Of a DNA stretch of 62,881 nucleotides, positions 43,144-51,887 are shown in pieces. The stretch comes from Acetobacteraceae bacterium (lineage in GTDB: Bacteria > Pseudomonadota > Alphaproteobacteria > Zavarziniales > Zavarziniaceae): positions 1-62,881 of the forward strand of contig CANCOY010000004.1 in NCBI GenBank assembly GCA_947379865.1, given 5' to 3'. The position numbers were made by a program, and so were the translations under genes. The notes beneath the pieces are model-generated. The model searched no databases. It was given only the letters and a program-made list of their open reading frames with translations, and had not been told where the DNA came from. Positions within the stretch are counted from its first letter, which is position 1. Every line of letters starts with the position of its first letter.

Positions 43144-45042
43144 TTAGCCCCGGGTATCGCCGCCAAGGGCACGGCGGATCAGGGTTTCATCGGTGGTCAG
43201 CCCCACATCTGCCTGGGACGAGGCCTGGAACTGCGCGAGCAGATCATCGGCCAGGTTCCGGCCCAGCTTGTCGCGGGTGGACTGGACCGCAATGGCTTCT
43301 GCCTTGAGGTCAACCGGCAGCACGGTTTTCAACCGGGCAACCACGGCGCCGTCACCCTTTGGCGTTGCCGCTGTGATCACATCCCCCACCTGCGCAGCAA
43401 AGAGTTTCCCCAGCAGGACCGCCGCAACATTGGGATCTGCATCCTCGGTGGTGCGGGTAAGGGGAAGGGTGGCTGACAGCGGGCTGCCCGCCGCCTTGGC
43501 AAGATCCCCAAGGCTCTTGCCGCCACGCGCGGCCTCGGCCTGCTTGTCGGCAGCAGCAAGGGCACGACGCTGCTTTTCCTCGGCTGTCCAGGCTGCGGTC
43601 ACTTCGGCCCGGACAGTGTCGAGGGGCTTGAGGGAGGCCGGTGTCACGCTGTCCACGCGCACCACAACGATACCGCCGGTGGCCGTCTCATGCAGATCGC
43701 CATTTGCCCCCGTGGCGGCTGCAAAGGCATCGGCAAGCAGCGTCTCATAGGGAGGCAGGGCTACTTTGGCGCCCTTGAGATCAAGGCCACGGACGTTGGT
43801 ATTTTCGATCACGCGGACAGTGGCGCCAAACTTCTGCGCCGCATCCTCAAGCGAGGTGCCGCCGGCCAGGGCGTCCTGCAACTCGTTGCTCAGGGTTGCA
43901 ATGCGGTCGCCAGCATGGGCCAGGCGCACCTGTTCCGTAACTTTTCCCTTCACATCATTCAGGGTCAGCTTCAGGCCGGGTGTGATGGAGCGCACCATGA
44001 ACACGTGAAAGCCGAACGATGACTTGAGGGGCTCGCTCACCTTCTTGGCTGCAAGAGCGAATACGGCATCGCCCAGGTCGCCCGGCAGATTGTCCTTCTC
44101 GATCTCGCCCAGGGCCACATCGGTTTCCTTCAGACCGACAACCTCGGTGGCGACCTTGAGGAAATCTTCGCCGGTGGCGATCCGCTGTTGCGCCGTGCGC
44201 GCCTTGGCCTCGTCCGAGGTCACGATCTGCAGCACATCGCGCTTTTCGGGCGTCACGAATTCGTCGATGCGCTCGTCATAGGCGGCCTGGATCTCGGCGT
44301 CGGTGACGTCGAGGGACTTGGCAATATCAGCGGGCTCTGCTTCCAGCAGGGTCAGCTTGCGGTACTCGGGCGCGGTGAATGTTTCGGCATTGGCCTTGTG
44401 ATAGGCCTCCAGTGTCGCATCGTCCGGTGCTGTCACACCCTTGATCGAGGCAGCTGTGATGACGAACAGTTCGGCGACCCGCCGCTCACCACGATAGATA
44501 TGCAGGGCTTCACCAAGGCTGGCGGGAACTGGCACGCCGGAAACAACGGACTCCACCAGTTGGCGCCGCTTCAGGTCGCTCTTCAGCTGCGCAACGAAGC
44601 GGCCTTCGGAAAGTCCATTCTGCTGCAGGATGGATTCGTACTGAATGCGGTCGAACCCGGCGGGTCCCTGGAACGCCTTGATCTCGGCTATGGAACGACG
44701 GACCGTTTCATCGGACGCCGCAACATCAAGGCCTGCAGAGCGGGCATCAAGAACGGCGCGTGAAATCGTGTCTGCCAGCACCTGGCGGTCAAGGCCAAAG
44801 GCGATTGCCTGCTCGGCGGTGACAGAGGGGCCAAGGCTTTGCTGAAAGCGGCGCAGTTCGCGCTTGAACGCCTCGGCAAGCTCGTTTTCAGAGACCTCGA
44901 CATCTCCCGCCTTGATCGCGGTTGTCCTCGTCCGGCCACGGAAGATGTCACCGATGCCCCACACCGCGAAACTCACGATCAGGAGACCCAGGAAAACCTT
45001 GATGATCCAGGAGCCTGCGCCCTGGCGGATCCATTGCAACAT
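43144..45042 (-). CDS. ppiD: PpiD/SurA-like periplasmic folding chaperone
   Basis: 632 aa from the ATG at 45042; an ATG at 45075 would add 11 residues. The start MLQWIRQGAGSWIIKVFLGLLIVSFAVWGIGDIF is the inner-membrane anchor of PpiD. Then come a SurA-N-like helical domain, a parvulin-like PPIase region around 270-375 (VTPEKRDVLQI...SSFGFHVFMV) and a C-terminal chaperone part. It helps newly exported proteins leave the Sec translocon. It diverges from tpiA. Confidence 0.9.
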   Translation of the reverse strand: MLQWIRQGAGSWIIKVFLGLLIVSFAVWGIGDIFRGRTRTTAIKAGDVEVSENELAEAFKRELRRFQQSLGPSVTAEQAIAFGLDRQVLADTISRAVLDARSAGLDVAASDETVRRSIAEIKAFQGPAGFDRIQYESILQQNGLSEGRFVAQLKSDLKRRQLVESVVSGVPVPASLGEALHIYRGERRVAELFVITAASIKGVTAPDDATLEAYHKANAETFTAPEYRKLTLLEAEPADIAKSLDVTDAEIQAAYDERIDEFVTPEKRDVLQIVTSDEAKARTAQQRIATGEDFLKVATEVVGLKETDVALGEIEKDNLPGDLGDAVFALAAKKVSEPLKSSFGFHVFMVRSITPGLKLTLNDVKGKVTEQVRLAHAGDRIATLSNELQDALAGGTSLEDAAQKFGATVRVIENTNVRGLDLKGAKVALPPYETLLADAFAAATGANGDLHETATGGIVVVRVDSVTPASLKPLDTVRAEVTAAWTAEEKQRRALAAADKQAEAARGGKSLGDLAKAAGSPLSATLPLTRTTEDADPNVAAVLLGKLFAAQVGDVITAATPKGDGAVVARLKTVLPVDLKAEAIAVQSTRDKLGRNLADDLLAQFQASSQADVGLTTDETLIRRALGGDTRG

Positions 45043-45249
45043 ATGCAGAGTCTCAGCTTGGTTGAAGAGCGGCATGATAGGTAGGCCCCCATCGCGCCGC
45101 AAGGCGTGCAGGCTTCGCATCAACAGACGGGTCTTTCTGTCTTGCTGGCCTGTCACCGGACCGGTCGGGGGTTTCCCGTGGCAGGGGCATTCTGCTAAAG
45201 CCGCAGCGCACGGAGCGAGGCCGTTCCGGCCTGGGCAGATGGGGTGATC

Positions 45250-46017
45250 ATGAGCGCGATCAGGCGGCCGCTTGTAGCTGGCAACTGGAAAATGAATGGC
45301 ACTCTGGCAAGCCTCGACGAGATCGATGGCTTTCTCTCCCTTGCCGAGGCAGCGGGTTGGCCGACGGCCGATATCGTGATCTGCCCGCCGGCCACGCTGA
45401 CCGGTGCGGCGGTCCAGCGGGCTGGCGGCTCACGCCTGATGATTGGCGGCCAGGATTGCCACGCCATGGCCAATGGTGCGCACACGGGCGACATCGCCGC
45501 CGCCATGCTGGCCAGTCTTGGGGCCAGATGGGTGATCGTGGGCCATAGCGAGCGGCGGGCCGAACATGGCGAAAGCGATGCCATGGTTGCCGCCAAGGCC
45601 ATGGCTGCGCACGCTGCGGGCCTGGCACCCATCGTCTGCCTTGGCGAATCCCTGGCGGAGCGCGAGGCCGGCCATGCCCTTGAAGTGGTCGCGCGACAGC
45701 TTGCGGCCTCGCTGCCAGCCGACACCAAGGCGTCAAACACCGTGATTGCCTATGAGCCCATCTGGGCCATTGGCAGCGGCCTCACCCCCACCAACGACCA
45801 GATCGCCGAGGTTCACGCCCATCTGCGAGCCCGCGTTGCCGATGCGTTTGGTGACACGGTGGCCGCCGGCATGCGCATTCTTTATGGCGGCTCGGTCAAG
45901 CCGGCGAATGCGGCCGCCATTCTGGGTCTTGCTGACGTTGACGGCGCGCTGGTTGGTGGCGCCAGCCTGAAGGCGGCCGATTTCTGGGGCATCGCCTCCG
46001 CCGTCCCGACGGCCTGA
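45250..46017 (+). CDS. tpiA: Triosephosphate isomerase
   Basis: 255 aa from the ATG at 45250; a GTG at 45244 is also possible. Interconverts dihydroxyacetone phosphate and glyceraldehyde 3-phosphate. Catalytic residues are intact: Lys14 (GNWKMNG), His99 (VGHSERR) and Glu169 (AYEPIWAIG). It opens the conserved tpiA-secG-pyrG-kdsA-eno block. Confidence 0.97.
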   Translation: MSAIRRPLVAGNWKMNGTLASLDEIDGFLSLAEAAGWPTADIVICPPATLTGAAVQRAGGSRLMIGGQDCHAMANGAHTGDIAAAMLASLGARWVIVGHSERRAEHGESDAMVAAKAMAAHAAGLAPIVCLGESLAEREAGHALEVVARQLAASLPADTKASNTVIAYEPIWAIGSGLTPTNDQIAEVHAHLRARVADAFGDTVAAGMRILYGGSVKPANAAAILGLADVDGALVGGASLKAADFWGIASAVPTA

Positions 46018-46156
46018 GGATTTGGGGCCCTGGCGCGGCTGGCTTTCCAAATCAGCGTGCGGGGTGTAGAAGTCCGCCGATGGCCACCCTCCGGGGCGGC
46101 ATAATTGTTCACGCGCCCGGCTGAGGCCGCCGGGGGCAGAGATCTGGACCTGCTTC

Positions 46157-46495
46157 ATGCTTGCCGCCCTGATCGTCGTTCATCTTCTGATTGCCGTCGC
46201 CCTTGTGGTGGTGGTGCTTCTGCAACGCTCCGAAGGGGGCGCGCTCGGCATTGGCGGAGGTGGCGGCTTCATGAGCGGACGTGGCGCTGCCGATGTCCTG
46301 ACCAAGGCAACCTCCATCCTTGGTGGCCTGTTCATGGCCACCAGCATCGGTCTGGCAATCATTGCCAATCTCAACAAGGCGCCCACCTCGATCATGGATG
46401 TGCCTGTGGCCCCGGTTTCGGGCGCACCATCGGCGCCTGCCCAGCCGGCGACGCCTGCCGTACCCGCCGCGCCAAGCGTTCCCCAGAACCCCTGA
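46157..46495 (+). CDS. secG: Preprotein translocase subunit SecG
   Basis: 112 aa. Two transmembrane helices (about 2-22 and 53-72) around the conserved segment VVVLLQRSEGGALGIGGGGG, then a Pro/Ala-rich tail. It stimulates SecYEG-dependent export. Its position between tpiA and pyrG is the normal alphaproteobacterial one. Confidence 0.94.
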   Translation: MLAALIVVHLLIAVALVVVVLLQRSEGGALGIGGGGGFMSGRGAADVLTKATSILGGLFMATSIGLAIIANLNKAPTSIMDVPVAPVSGAPSAPAQPATPAVPAAPSVPQNP

Positions 46496-46577
46496 GGCCA
46501 GAACGATGATCATGCTCTTGTTTCCGGCGGGCTTTCTCGCCGGAACCTTTCGGTATGGCGACTCGCCCCGCCTCGGT

Positions 46578-46583
46578 TATACT
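46578..46583 (+). promoter_or_regulatory. -10 element close to the pyrG start
   Basis: TATACT lies 8 nt before the pyrG ATG and no Shine-Dalgarno precedes the ATG. No good -35 is visible at 16-18 nt. If used, the transcript would be leaderless or nearly so. Confidence 0.35.
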
Positions 46584-46591
46584 GTCCGCCC

Positions 46592-48223
46592 ATGACGCGG
46601 TTTATCTTCATCACCGGCGGCGTGGTCTCCTCACTTGGCAAGGGGCTCGCTTCCGCAGCCCTTGGCGCGCTCCTCCAGGCGCGTGGCTATAGCGTTCGAC
46701 TGCGCAAGCTCGACCCCTATCTGAACGTCGATCCCGGGACCATGAGCCCGTATCAGCACGGCGAGGTCTATGTGACCGACGACGGGGCCGAGACCGACCT
46801 TGATCTGGGGCACTACGAGCGCTTCACGGGCGTGCCCTCGCGCCAGTCCGATAATGTGACGACCGGGCGCATCTACCAGACCATCCTGCAGAAAGAGCGC
46901 CGCGGCGACTATCTGGGCGGGACGGTGCAGGTGATTCCCCACGTCACCGATGCCATCAAGGACTTCGTGCTGGCCGATACCGAGGGCACCGATTTCGTGC
47001 TTGTGGAGATCGGCGGCACCGTTGGCGATATCGAGAGCCTGCCGTTCCTGGAAGCCATCCGCCAGTTGGGCAACGATCTGCCGCTTGGCCGCTCGCTCTA
47101 CATCCATCTCACCCTGGTGCCCTATATTCCGTCTGCGGGTGAGCTCAAGACCAAGCCGACCCAGCATTCGGTGAAGGAACTACGCTCCATCGGCATTCAG
47201 CCCGACCTTTTGCTGGTGCGTTGCGACCGCCAGGTGCCGGAGGCTGAGCGGCGCAAGATCGGCCTGTTCTGCAATGTCCGCCCGGAATTCGTGATCCAGG
47301 CGCTGGACGTTGGCTCGATCTATGACGTGCCGCTGTCCTATCACGCCGAGGCCTTTGACGACCGCGTGCTGGAGGCCTTTGGCATTCCTGAGGGCGCCCC
47401 GCCAGTCCTCAAGCGCTGGGAAGACATTCACGAGCGCGTCACAAGCCCCGAGGGCGAGGTGAACATTGCCATCGTCGGCAAGTACACCGGCCTGAAGGAT
47501 GCCTACAAATCATTGGCCGAGGCGCTGGTGCATGGTGGCATTGCCAACAATGTCCGCGTCAACCTTGAGTGGCTCGAGTCCGAGATCTTCGAGGATGAGG
47601 ACGCCGTCGTACATCTTGAAGGCGTTGATGGCATCCTGGTGCCGGGCGGTTTTGGCAAGCGTGGCGTCGAGGGCAAGATTGCCGCCGCCAATTTCGCCCG
47701 CACCCGCAAGGTGCCCTATTTCGGCATCTGCTTTGGCATGCAGATTGCCGTGATCGAGGCAGCGCGCAATCTGGCCGGCCTGCATGGCGCATCCTCCACC
47801 GAATTCGGCCCCTGCGATGATCCCGTGGTTGGCCTGATGACCGAGTGGCTGCGCGGCAATCAGGTTGAACGGCGCACCGCCAGTGGCGACCTGGGCGGCA
47901 CCATGCGCCTGGGGGCCTATGAGGCGCATCTGAAGCCTGGCACCCGCATTTCCGAGATCTATGGCGGCGCCACCACCATCCACGAGCGGCATCGCCACCG
48001 CTTTGAGGTGAACATCAACTATGTGGAGCAGCTGGAGGCGCGCGGCCTGCTGTTCAGTGGCCTGTCGCCCGACGGCGTTCTGCCGGAGACGGTGGAGATC
48101 CCCGACCATCCCTGGTTCGTGGGCGTCCAGTACCATCCCGAGTTGAAGTCCAAGCCCTTTGATCCCCATCCCCTGTTTGCGGCCTTTGTACGGGCTGCAC
48201 TGGCCCAGTCGCGCCTCGTCTAG
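46592..48223 (+). CDS. pyrG: CTP synthase
   Basis: 543 aa, the standard length. The N-terminal synthetase domain starts MTRFIFITGGVVSSLGKGLASAALG; the C-terminal glutamine amidotransferase domain has the nucleophile Cys in FGICFGMQ and the His-Glu pair in YHPELKSKP. It converts UTP to CTP with glutamine and ATP. A -10-like element lies just upstream of the ATG. Confidence 0.97.
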   Translation: MTRFIFITGGVVSSLGKGLASAALGALLQARGYSVRLRKLDPYLNVDPGTMSPYQHGEVYVTDDGAETDLDLGHYERFTGVPSRQSDNVTTGRIYQTILQKERRGDYLGGTVQVIPHVTDAIKDFVLADTEGTDFVLVEIGGTVGDIESLPFLEAIRQLGNDLPLGRSLYIHLTLVPYIPSAGELKTKPTQHSVKELRSIGIQPDLLLVRCDRQVPEAERRKIGLFCNVRPEFVIQALDVGSIYDVPLSYHAEAFDDRVLEAFGIPEGAPPVLKRWEDIHERVTSPEGEVNIAIVGKYTGLKDAYKSLAEALVHGGIANNVRVNLEWLESEIFEDEDAVVHLEGVDGILVPGGFGKRGVEGKIAAANFARTRKVPYFGICFGMQIAVIEAARNLAGLHGASSTEFGPCDDPVVGLMTEWLRGNQVERRTASGDLGGTMRLGAYEAHLKPGTRISEIYGGATTIHERHRHRFEVNINYVEQLEARGLLFSGLSPDGVLPETVEIPDHPWFVGVQYHPELKSKPFDPHPLFAAFVRAALAQSRLV

Positions 48224-48258
48224 CCACAGCATCTGCCCAAGGTTCAGGAGTATTGCCC

Positions 48259-49107
48259 ATGAGCGCGCCCCGTCACGTCAAGGTTGGCGATGGTCTCGCC
48301 GGCGCGGTGACGCTTGGCAACGATCTGCCGTTCGTGCTGATCGCCGGACCCTGTGCCATGGAAAGCCGCGACCATGCCTTCGACATGGCGGGATCTCTGG
48401 TCGAAATGGCCCGCTCTGTCGGAATTGGCCTGATCTATAAATCGTCCTTCGACAAGGCAAACCGCACCAGCGCGCGCTCCAACCGGGGCATCGGCCTTGA
48501 TGTGGCGCTGCCGATCTTTGCCGAGATCCGGGCAAAATTTGGCTGCCCGGTGATCACCGATGTGCATCTGCCCGACCAGTGCGCCGAGGTTGCCAAGGTT
48601 GTCGACGTGCTGCAGATCCCGGCCTTTCTCAGCCGGCAGACGGATCTGCTGGTGGCGGCCGGCAACACGGGCAAGCCGATCAATGTCAAGAAGGGCCAGT
48701 TCCTGGCACCCTGGGACATGCGCCATGTCGCGGCCAAGATAGACGGCACCGGCAACATGAACACCCTTTTGTGCGAACGCGGCGCCTCGTTTGGTTACAA
48801 CACCCTTGTCTCCGACATGCGGGCCCTGCCGATCCTGGCCGAAACCGGGTGCCCCGTGGTTTTTGATGCCACCCATTCGGTGCAGCAGCCAGGCGGGCAG
48901 GGGGAGACCAGCGGTGGTGACCGCCGTTTCGTGCCGGTGCTGGCGCGCGCTGCCGTGGCCGTGGGTGTGGCCGCCGTCTTCATGGAAACGCACCGCGACC
49001 CGGACAGCGCCCCGTCAGATGGCCCGAACATGGTGCCGTTTGACCAGTTGCCGGCCCTGGTCGCCAAGCTTGTCGCCTTTGACCGTCTTGCCAAGGCGGC
49101 CGCTTGA
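48259..49107 (+). CDS. kdsA: 3-deoxy-8-phosphooctulonate synthase
   Basis: 282 aa from the ATG at 48259, with CAGGAG 8 nt upstream. DAHP-synthase-like barrel: IAGPCAMESRDHAFDMA, YKSSFDKANRTSARS, FDATHSVQQPGGQGETSGGDR. It condenses PEP with arabinose 5-phosphate to form KDO-8-phosphate for lipopolysaccharide. It lacks the metal-ligand Cys near the N-terminus (an Asn-type KFDKANRT context), as in metal-independent KdsA enzymes. Confidence 0.96.
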   Translation: MSAPRHVKVGDGLAGAVTLGNDLPFVLIAGPCAMESRDHAFDMAGSLVEMARSVGIGLIYKSSFDKANRTSARSNRGIGLDVALPIFAEIRAKFGCPVITDVHLPDQCAEVAKVVDVLQIPAFLSRQTDLLVAAGNTGKPINVKKGQFLAPWDMRHVAAKIDGTGNMNTLLCERGASFGYNTLVSDMRALPILAETGCPVVFDATHSVQQPGGQGETSGGDRRFVPVLARAAVAVGVAAVFMETHRDPDSAPSDGPNMVPFDQLPALVAKLVAFDRLAKAAA

Positions 49108-49159
49108 AGCGCACGCCTGCCGCCTGTAGGAACACCGCCAGATCCAGCCGGGAGCCATC

Positions 49160-50434
49160 ATGACCGCGATTATCGATATCAGGGGCCGCGAAATCCTCGA
49201 CAGCCGGGGCAATCCCACGGTTGAGGTGGATGTGGTGCTGGAAACCGGCGCCGTCGGCCGCGCCGCCGTGCCCTCTGGCGCCTCCACGGGTGCCCATGAG
49301 GCGGTGGAAAAGCGCGATGGCGGCAGCCGCTATGGCGGCAAGGGCGTATTGCAGGCAGTGGACGCCGTCAATGGCGAGATCTTTGATGCCCTGTCGGGCT
49401 TCGAGGTGGAAGACCAGCTGGCCCTCGACGCCGTGATGATCGAACTGGACGGCACCCCCAACAAGGGCCGCCTTGGCGCCAATGCCATCCTCGGCGTCAG
49501 CCTCGCCGCAGCCAAGGCGGCGGCGATCGAGGCGGGGATCCCGCTGTGGCGCTATGTGGGTGGCCCGGCGGCCCGGGTTCTGCCGGTGCCCATGATGAAC
49601 ATCATCAATGGCGGCGCCCATGCCGACAATCCCATCGACGTTCAGGAATTCATGATCCAGCCCGTCTCGGCCCCCAGCCTTGCCGAGGCCGTGCGCATGG
49701 GCGCCGAGATCTTCCACAAGCTGAAGTCGGCCCTGTCCGCCGCTGGCCTTGCCACCGGCGTGGGCGACGAGGGCGGCTTTGCCCCGGCGCTGAAGTCCAC
49801 CGCCGATGCCCTTGATTTTGTCATGCGCGCCATCGAGGCCGCCGGCTACAGGCCCGGCGAGGACGTGACGCTGGCCCTCGATGCGGCCTCAACCGAGTTC
49901 TACAAGAAGGGCAAATATGAGCTGGCGGGGGAGGGGCGCAGCCTCGATTCTGCCGGTCTGGTTGCCTATTGGCAGGACCTGACGGCGCGCTATCCCATCG
50001 TCTCCATTGAAGACGGCATGGCCGAGGATGATTGGGAGGGCTGGGCCGCCCTCACCAGCGCCCTGGGGTCCAAGGTCCAGCTGGTGGGCGACGATCTGTT
50101 CGTGACCAACCCCAAGCGCATTGTCGATGGCATCGCCAAGGGCTGTGCCAATGCCCTGCTGGTCAAGGTAAACCAGATCGGCACCCTGTCGGAGACGCTG
50201 GAGGCCGTGGACATGGCCCACCGCGCCGGCTGGAACACTGTGATGTCGCACCGTTCGGGCGAGACCGAGGATGCCACCATCGCCGATCTGGCGGTGGCGC
50301 TGAACTGCGGCCAGATCAAGACGGGCTCACTCGCCCGCGCCGACCGCACCGCCAAGTACAACCAGCTGATCCGCATCGAGGAGCAGCTGGGCAATGTCGC
50401 CCGTTATGCCGGGCGTTCCATCCTGAAGCGCTGA
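49160..50434 (+). CDS. eno: Enolase
   Basis: 424 aa. All hallmarks are present: GAVGRAAVPSGASTGAHEA, the catalytic Glu region VGDEGGFAP, SIEDGMAEDDWEGW, DDLFVTNPKR, the Lys in VKVNQIGTLSE, and SHRSGETEDATIADLAV. It interconverts 2-phosphoglycerate and phosphoenolpyruvate. GGGAG precedes the ATG. It ends 11 nt before the convergent esterase, where the usual eno-ftsB/pdh order of alphaproteobacteria is broken. Confidence 0.97.
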   Translation: MTAIIDIRGREILDSRGNPTVEVDVVLETGAVGRAAVPSGASTGAHEAVEKRDGGSRYGGKGVLQAVDAVNGEIFDALSGFEVEDQLALDAVMIELDGTPNKGRLGANAILGVSLAAAKAAAIEAGIPLWRYVGGPAARVLPVPMMNIINGGAHADNPIDVQEFMIQPVSAPSLAEAVRMGAEIFHKLKSALSAAGLATGVGDEGGFAPALKSTADALDFVMRAIEAAGYRPGEDVTLALDAASTEFYKKGKYELAGEGRSLDSAGLVAYWQDLTARYPIVSIEDGMAEDDWEGWAALTSALGSKVQLVGDDLFVTNPKRIVDGIAKGCANALLVKVNQIGTLSETLEAVDMAHRAGWNTVMSHRSGETEDATIADLAVALNCGQIKTGSLARADRTAKYNQLIRIEEQLGNVARYAGRSILKR

Positions 50435-50445
50435 GGGGATCCCCC

Positions 50446-51690
50446 TCAGTCGGTCCAGACGCCACCTGCATTGGTGCGATAGCCAAGCGCCTGATAGGTG
50501 GCGTCGACCAGGGACTGGCCACGGGGGTTGAGCAGCAGGCCCAGCCCCATCTGGTTCATCGTATAGCCAAAGGACAGGCGGCAGGCGGGATCGGCAAAGC
50601 CGATGGACCCGCCTGCACCCACATGTCCGAAGGCAGGGTCAGACAGGATCACGCTTGAGTCCGGCGAATTTTCCAGCCGGCGATTGTCCATGGCCTTCAT
50701 GAAGCCGAGCGCAAAGCGCGTGGGGATGCACAGCGTTGCATCATCATGGGTGGCCGAGACCACGCGGCCCATGCGCGTCAGCGTATCCGACCCCACAAAA
50801 TGCTTGCCTCCGATGCTGCCCCCATTGGCGAGTGCCGCATACATGCCCGCCAGCGCCCGGCCATTGGCGATGCCATTAGCCGAGCCGATTTCGGCGGCGT
50901 GGCAGGCGCGGGAATTGACGTCGAGTAACCGTCCGGTATCACGCAGGAAATAGCTGGCGGCCGAGGTGCGGTCGCCCATGGCCTTGGCAACAAAGCGCGT
51001 GGGTGGCGCATTGGGATCGAACCGGGCCGCGTGCATGCGGGCCACCCGTGGCTCCAGTTCCTCCGGCAGGCCCACCCAGAAATCGAGGCCAAGGGGGCCG
51101 GCGATCTCATCGCGGAAAAAGGCGCCAAAGCGCTTGTCGGCGGCGCGGTGGACAAGTTCGCCCACCGTCCAGGCCATGGTCATTGCCTGATAGCCAACCC
51201 GCGACCCCGGCGACCAGAAGGCCTCTTCGGCTGCGACCACATCGACCATGGCCTGATAATCATTGAGGCAACCCGGCTCCAGTTTGGCGCGAAAATGGGG
51301 GACGCCGGCCGAATGAGAGAGCGCCATGGAGACCAGCGCCGTTTCCTTGCCACCAGCGCCGAATTCGGGCCAGAGATCGGTGATCGGCGCATCAAGATCG
51401 AGCAGGCCACGATCCACCAGCATGTGGGCCGCCAGCGCCAGCGCCCCCTTGGTGGAGGAAAAGATCGTGCACATGGTATCCGACGTCCAGGGGGCGCCTT
51501 CCTTGGACTTGCGGCCGCCCCAAAGGTCCACCACCGGCTTCCCGTCGAGAGTGAGGGCGACGTTTGCCCCAACCTCGCCCCGGCTTTCGAAATTGGTGAC
51601 AAAGGCATCAAGCACGCCTTCGAAGCGGGTGTCGCAGAAGCCTTCCAGAAGCCCTGCCTTCGTCTCGATGGAAATCCTGCGCTCGCCCAT
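50446..51690 (-). CDS. Serine hydrolase of the beta-lactamase/esterase EstB family
   Basis: 414 aa from the ATG at 51690, preceded by GGGGGGCG. The SxxK motif is in IFSSTKGALALA, followed by a Tyr in GYQAMTMAWTVGELV, the expected second catalytic element. These proteins (class C beta-lactamase fold, EstB-like) are usually esterases, some of them acting on lactones. It has no signal peptide, so it is cytoplasmic and not a resistance enzyme. It sits next to the P450 gene, facing away from it, in the catabolic region. Confidence 0.88.
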   Translation of the reverse strand: MGERRISIETKAGLLEGFCDTRFEGVLDAFVTNFESRGEVGANVALTLDGKPVVDLWGGRKSKEGAPWTSDTMCTIFSSTKGALALAAHMLVDRGLLDLDAPITDLWPEFGAGGKETALVSMALSHSAGVPHFRAKLEPGCLNDYQAMVDVVAAEEAFWSPGSRVGYQAMTMAWTVGELVHRAADKRFGAFFRDEIAGPLGLDFWVGLPEELEPRVARMHAARFDPNAPPTRFVAKAMGDRTSAASYFLRDTGRLLDVNSRACHAAEIGSANGIANGRALAGMYAALANGGSIGGKHFVGSDTLTRMGRVVSATHDDATLCIPTRFALGFMKAMDNRRLENSPDSSVILSDPAFGHVGAGGSIGFADPACRLSFGYTMNQMGLGLLLNPRGQSLVDATYQALGYRTNAGGVWTD

Positions 51691-51808
51691 TGTCGCCCCC
51701 CAAGGTCTGCCTGCGCCATGCAGGGTGTTTGGGCCACCTTGCCTCATCCCCAAGGGCTTGCAAGCCCCGGTGGGGGGAGGGACCTTGCAACAGGGCGGGG
51801 CGGCGGCG

Positions 51809-51823
51809 ATGACGAATTGTCAT
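51809..51823. promoter_or_regulatory. Inverted repeat upstream of the P450 gene
   Basis: ATGAC-N5-GTCAT at 51809-51823 lies in the 197-nt space between the esterase and P450 genes, 65 nt before the P450 start. It could be an operator for either divergent gene; a 5-bp half-site is weak evidence. Confidence 0.35.
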
Positions 51824-51887
51824 TGCCTCCTCCTGAATTCACTCTACTTATAAATGGCATGTGCGCGCTGCGTCCGAAGGATTAACC

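Noticed and set aside
50446..51690. Beta-lactamase resistance gene
   Set aside because: No signal peptide, and the motif pattern is that of EstB-like esterases.
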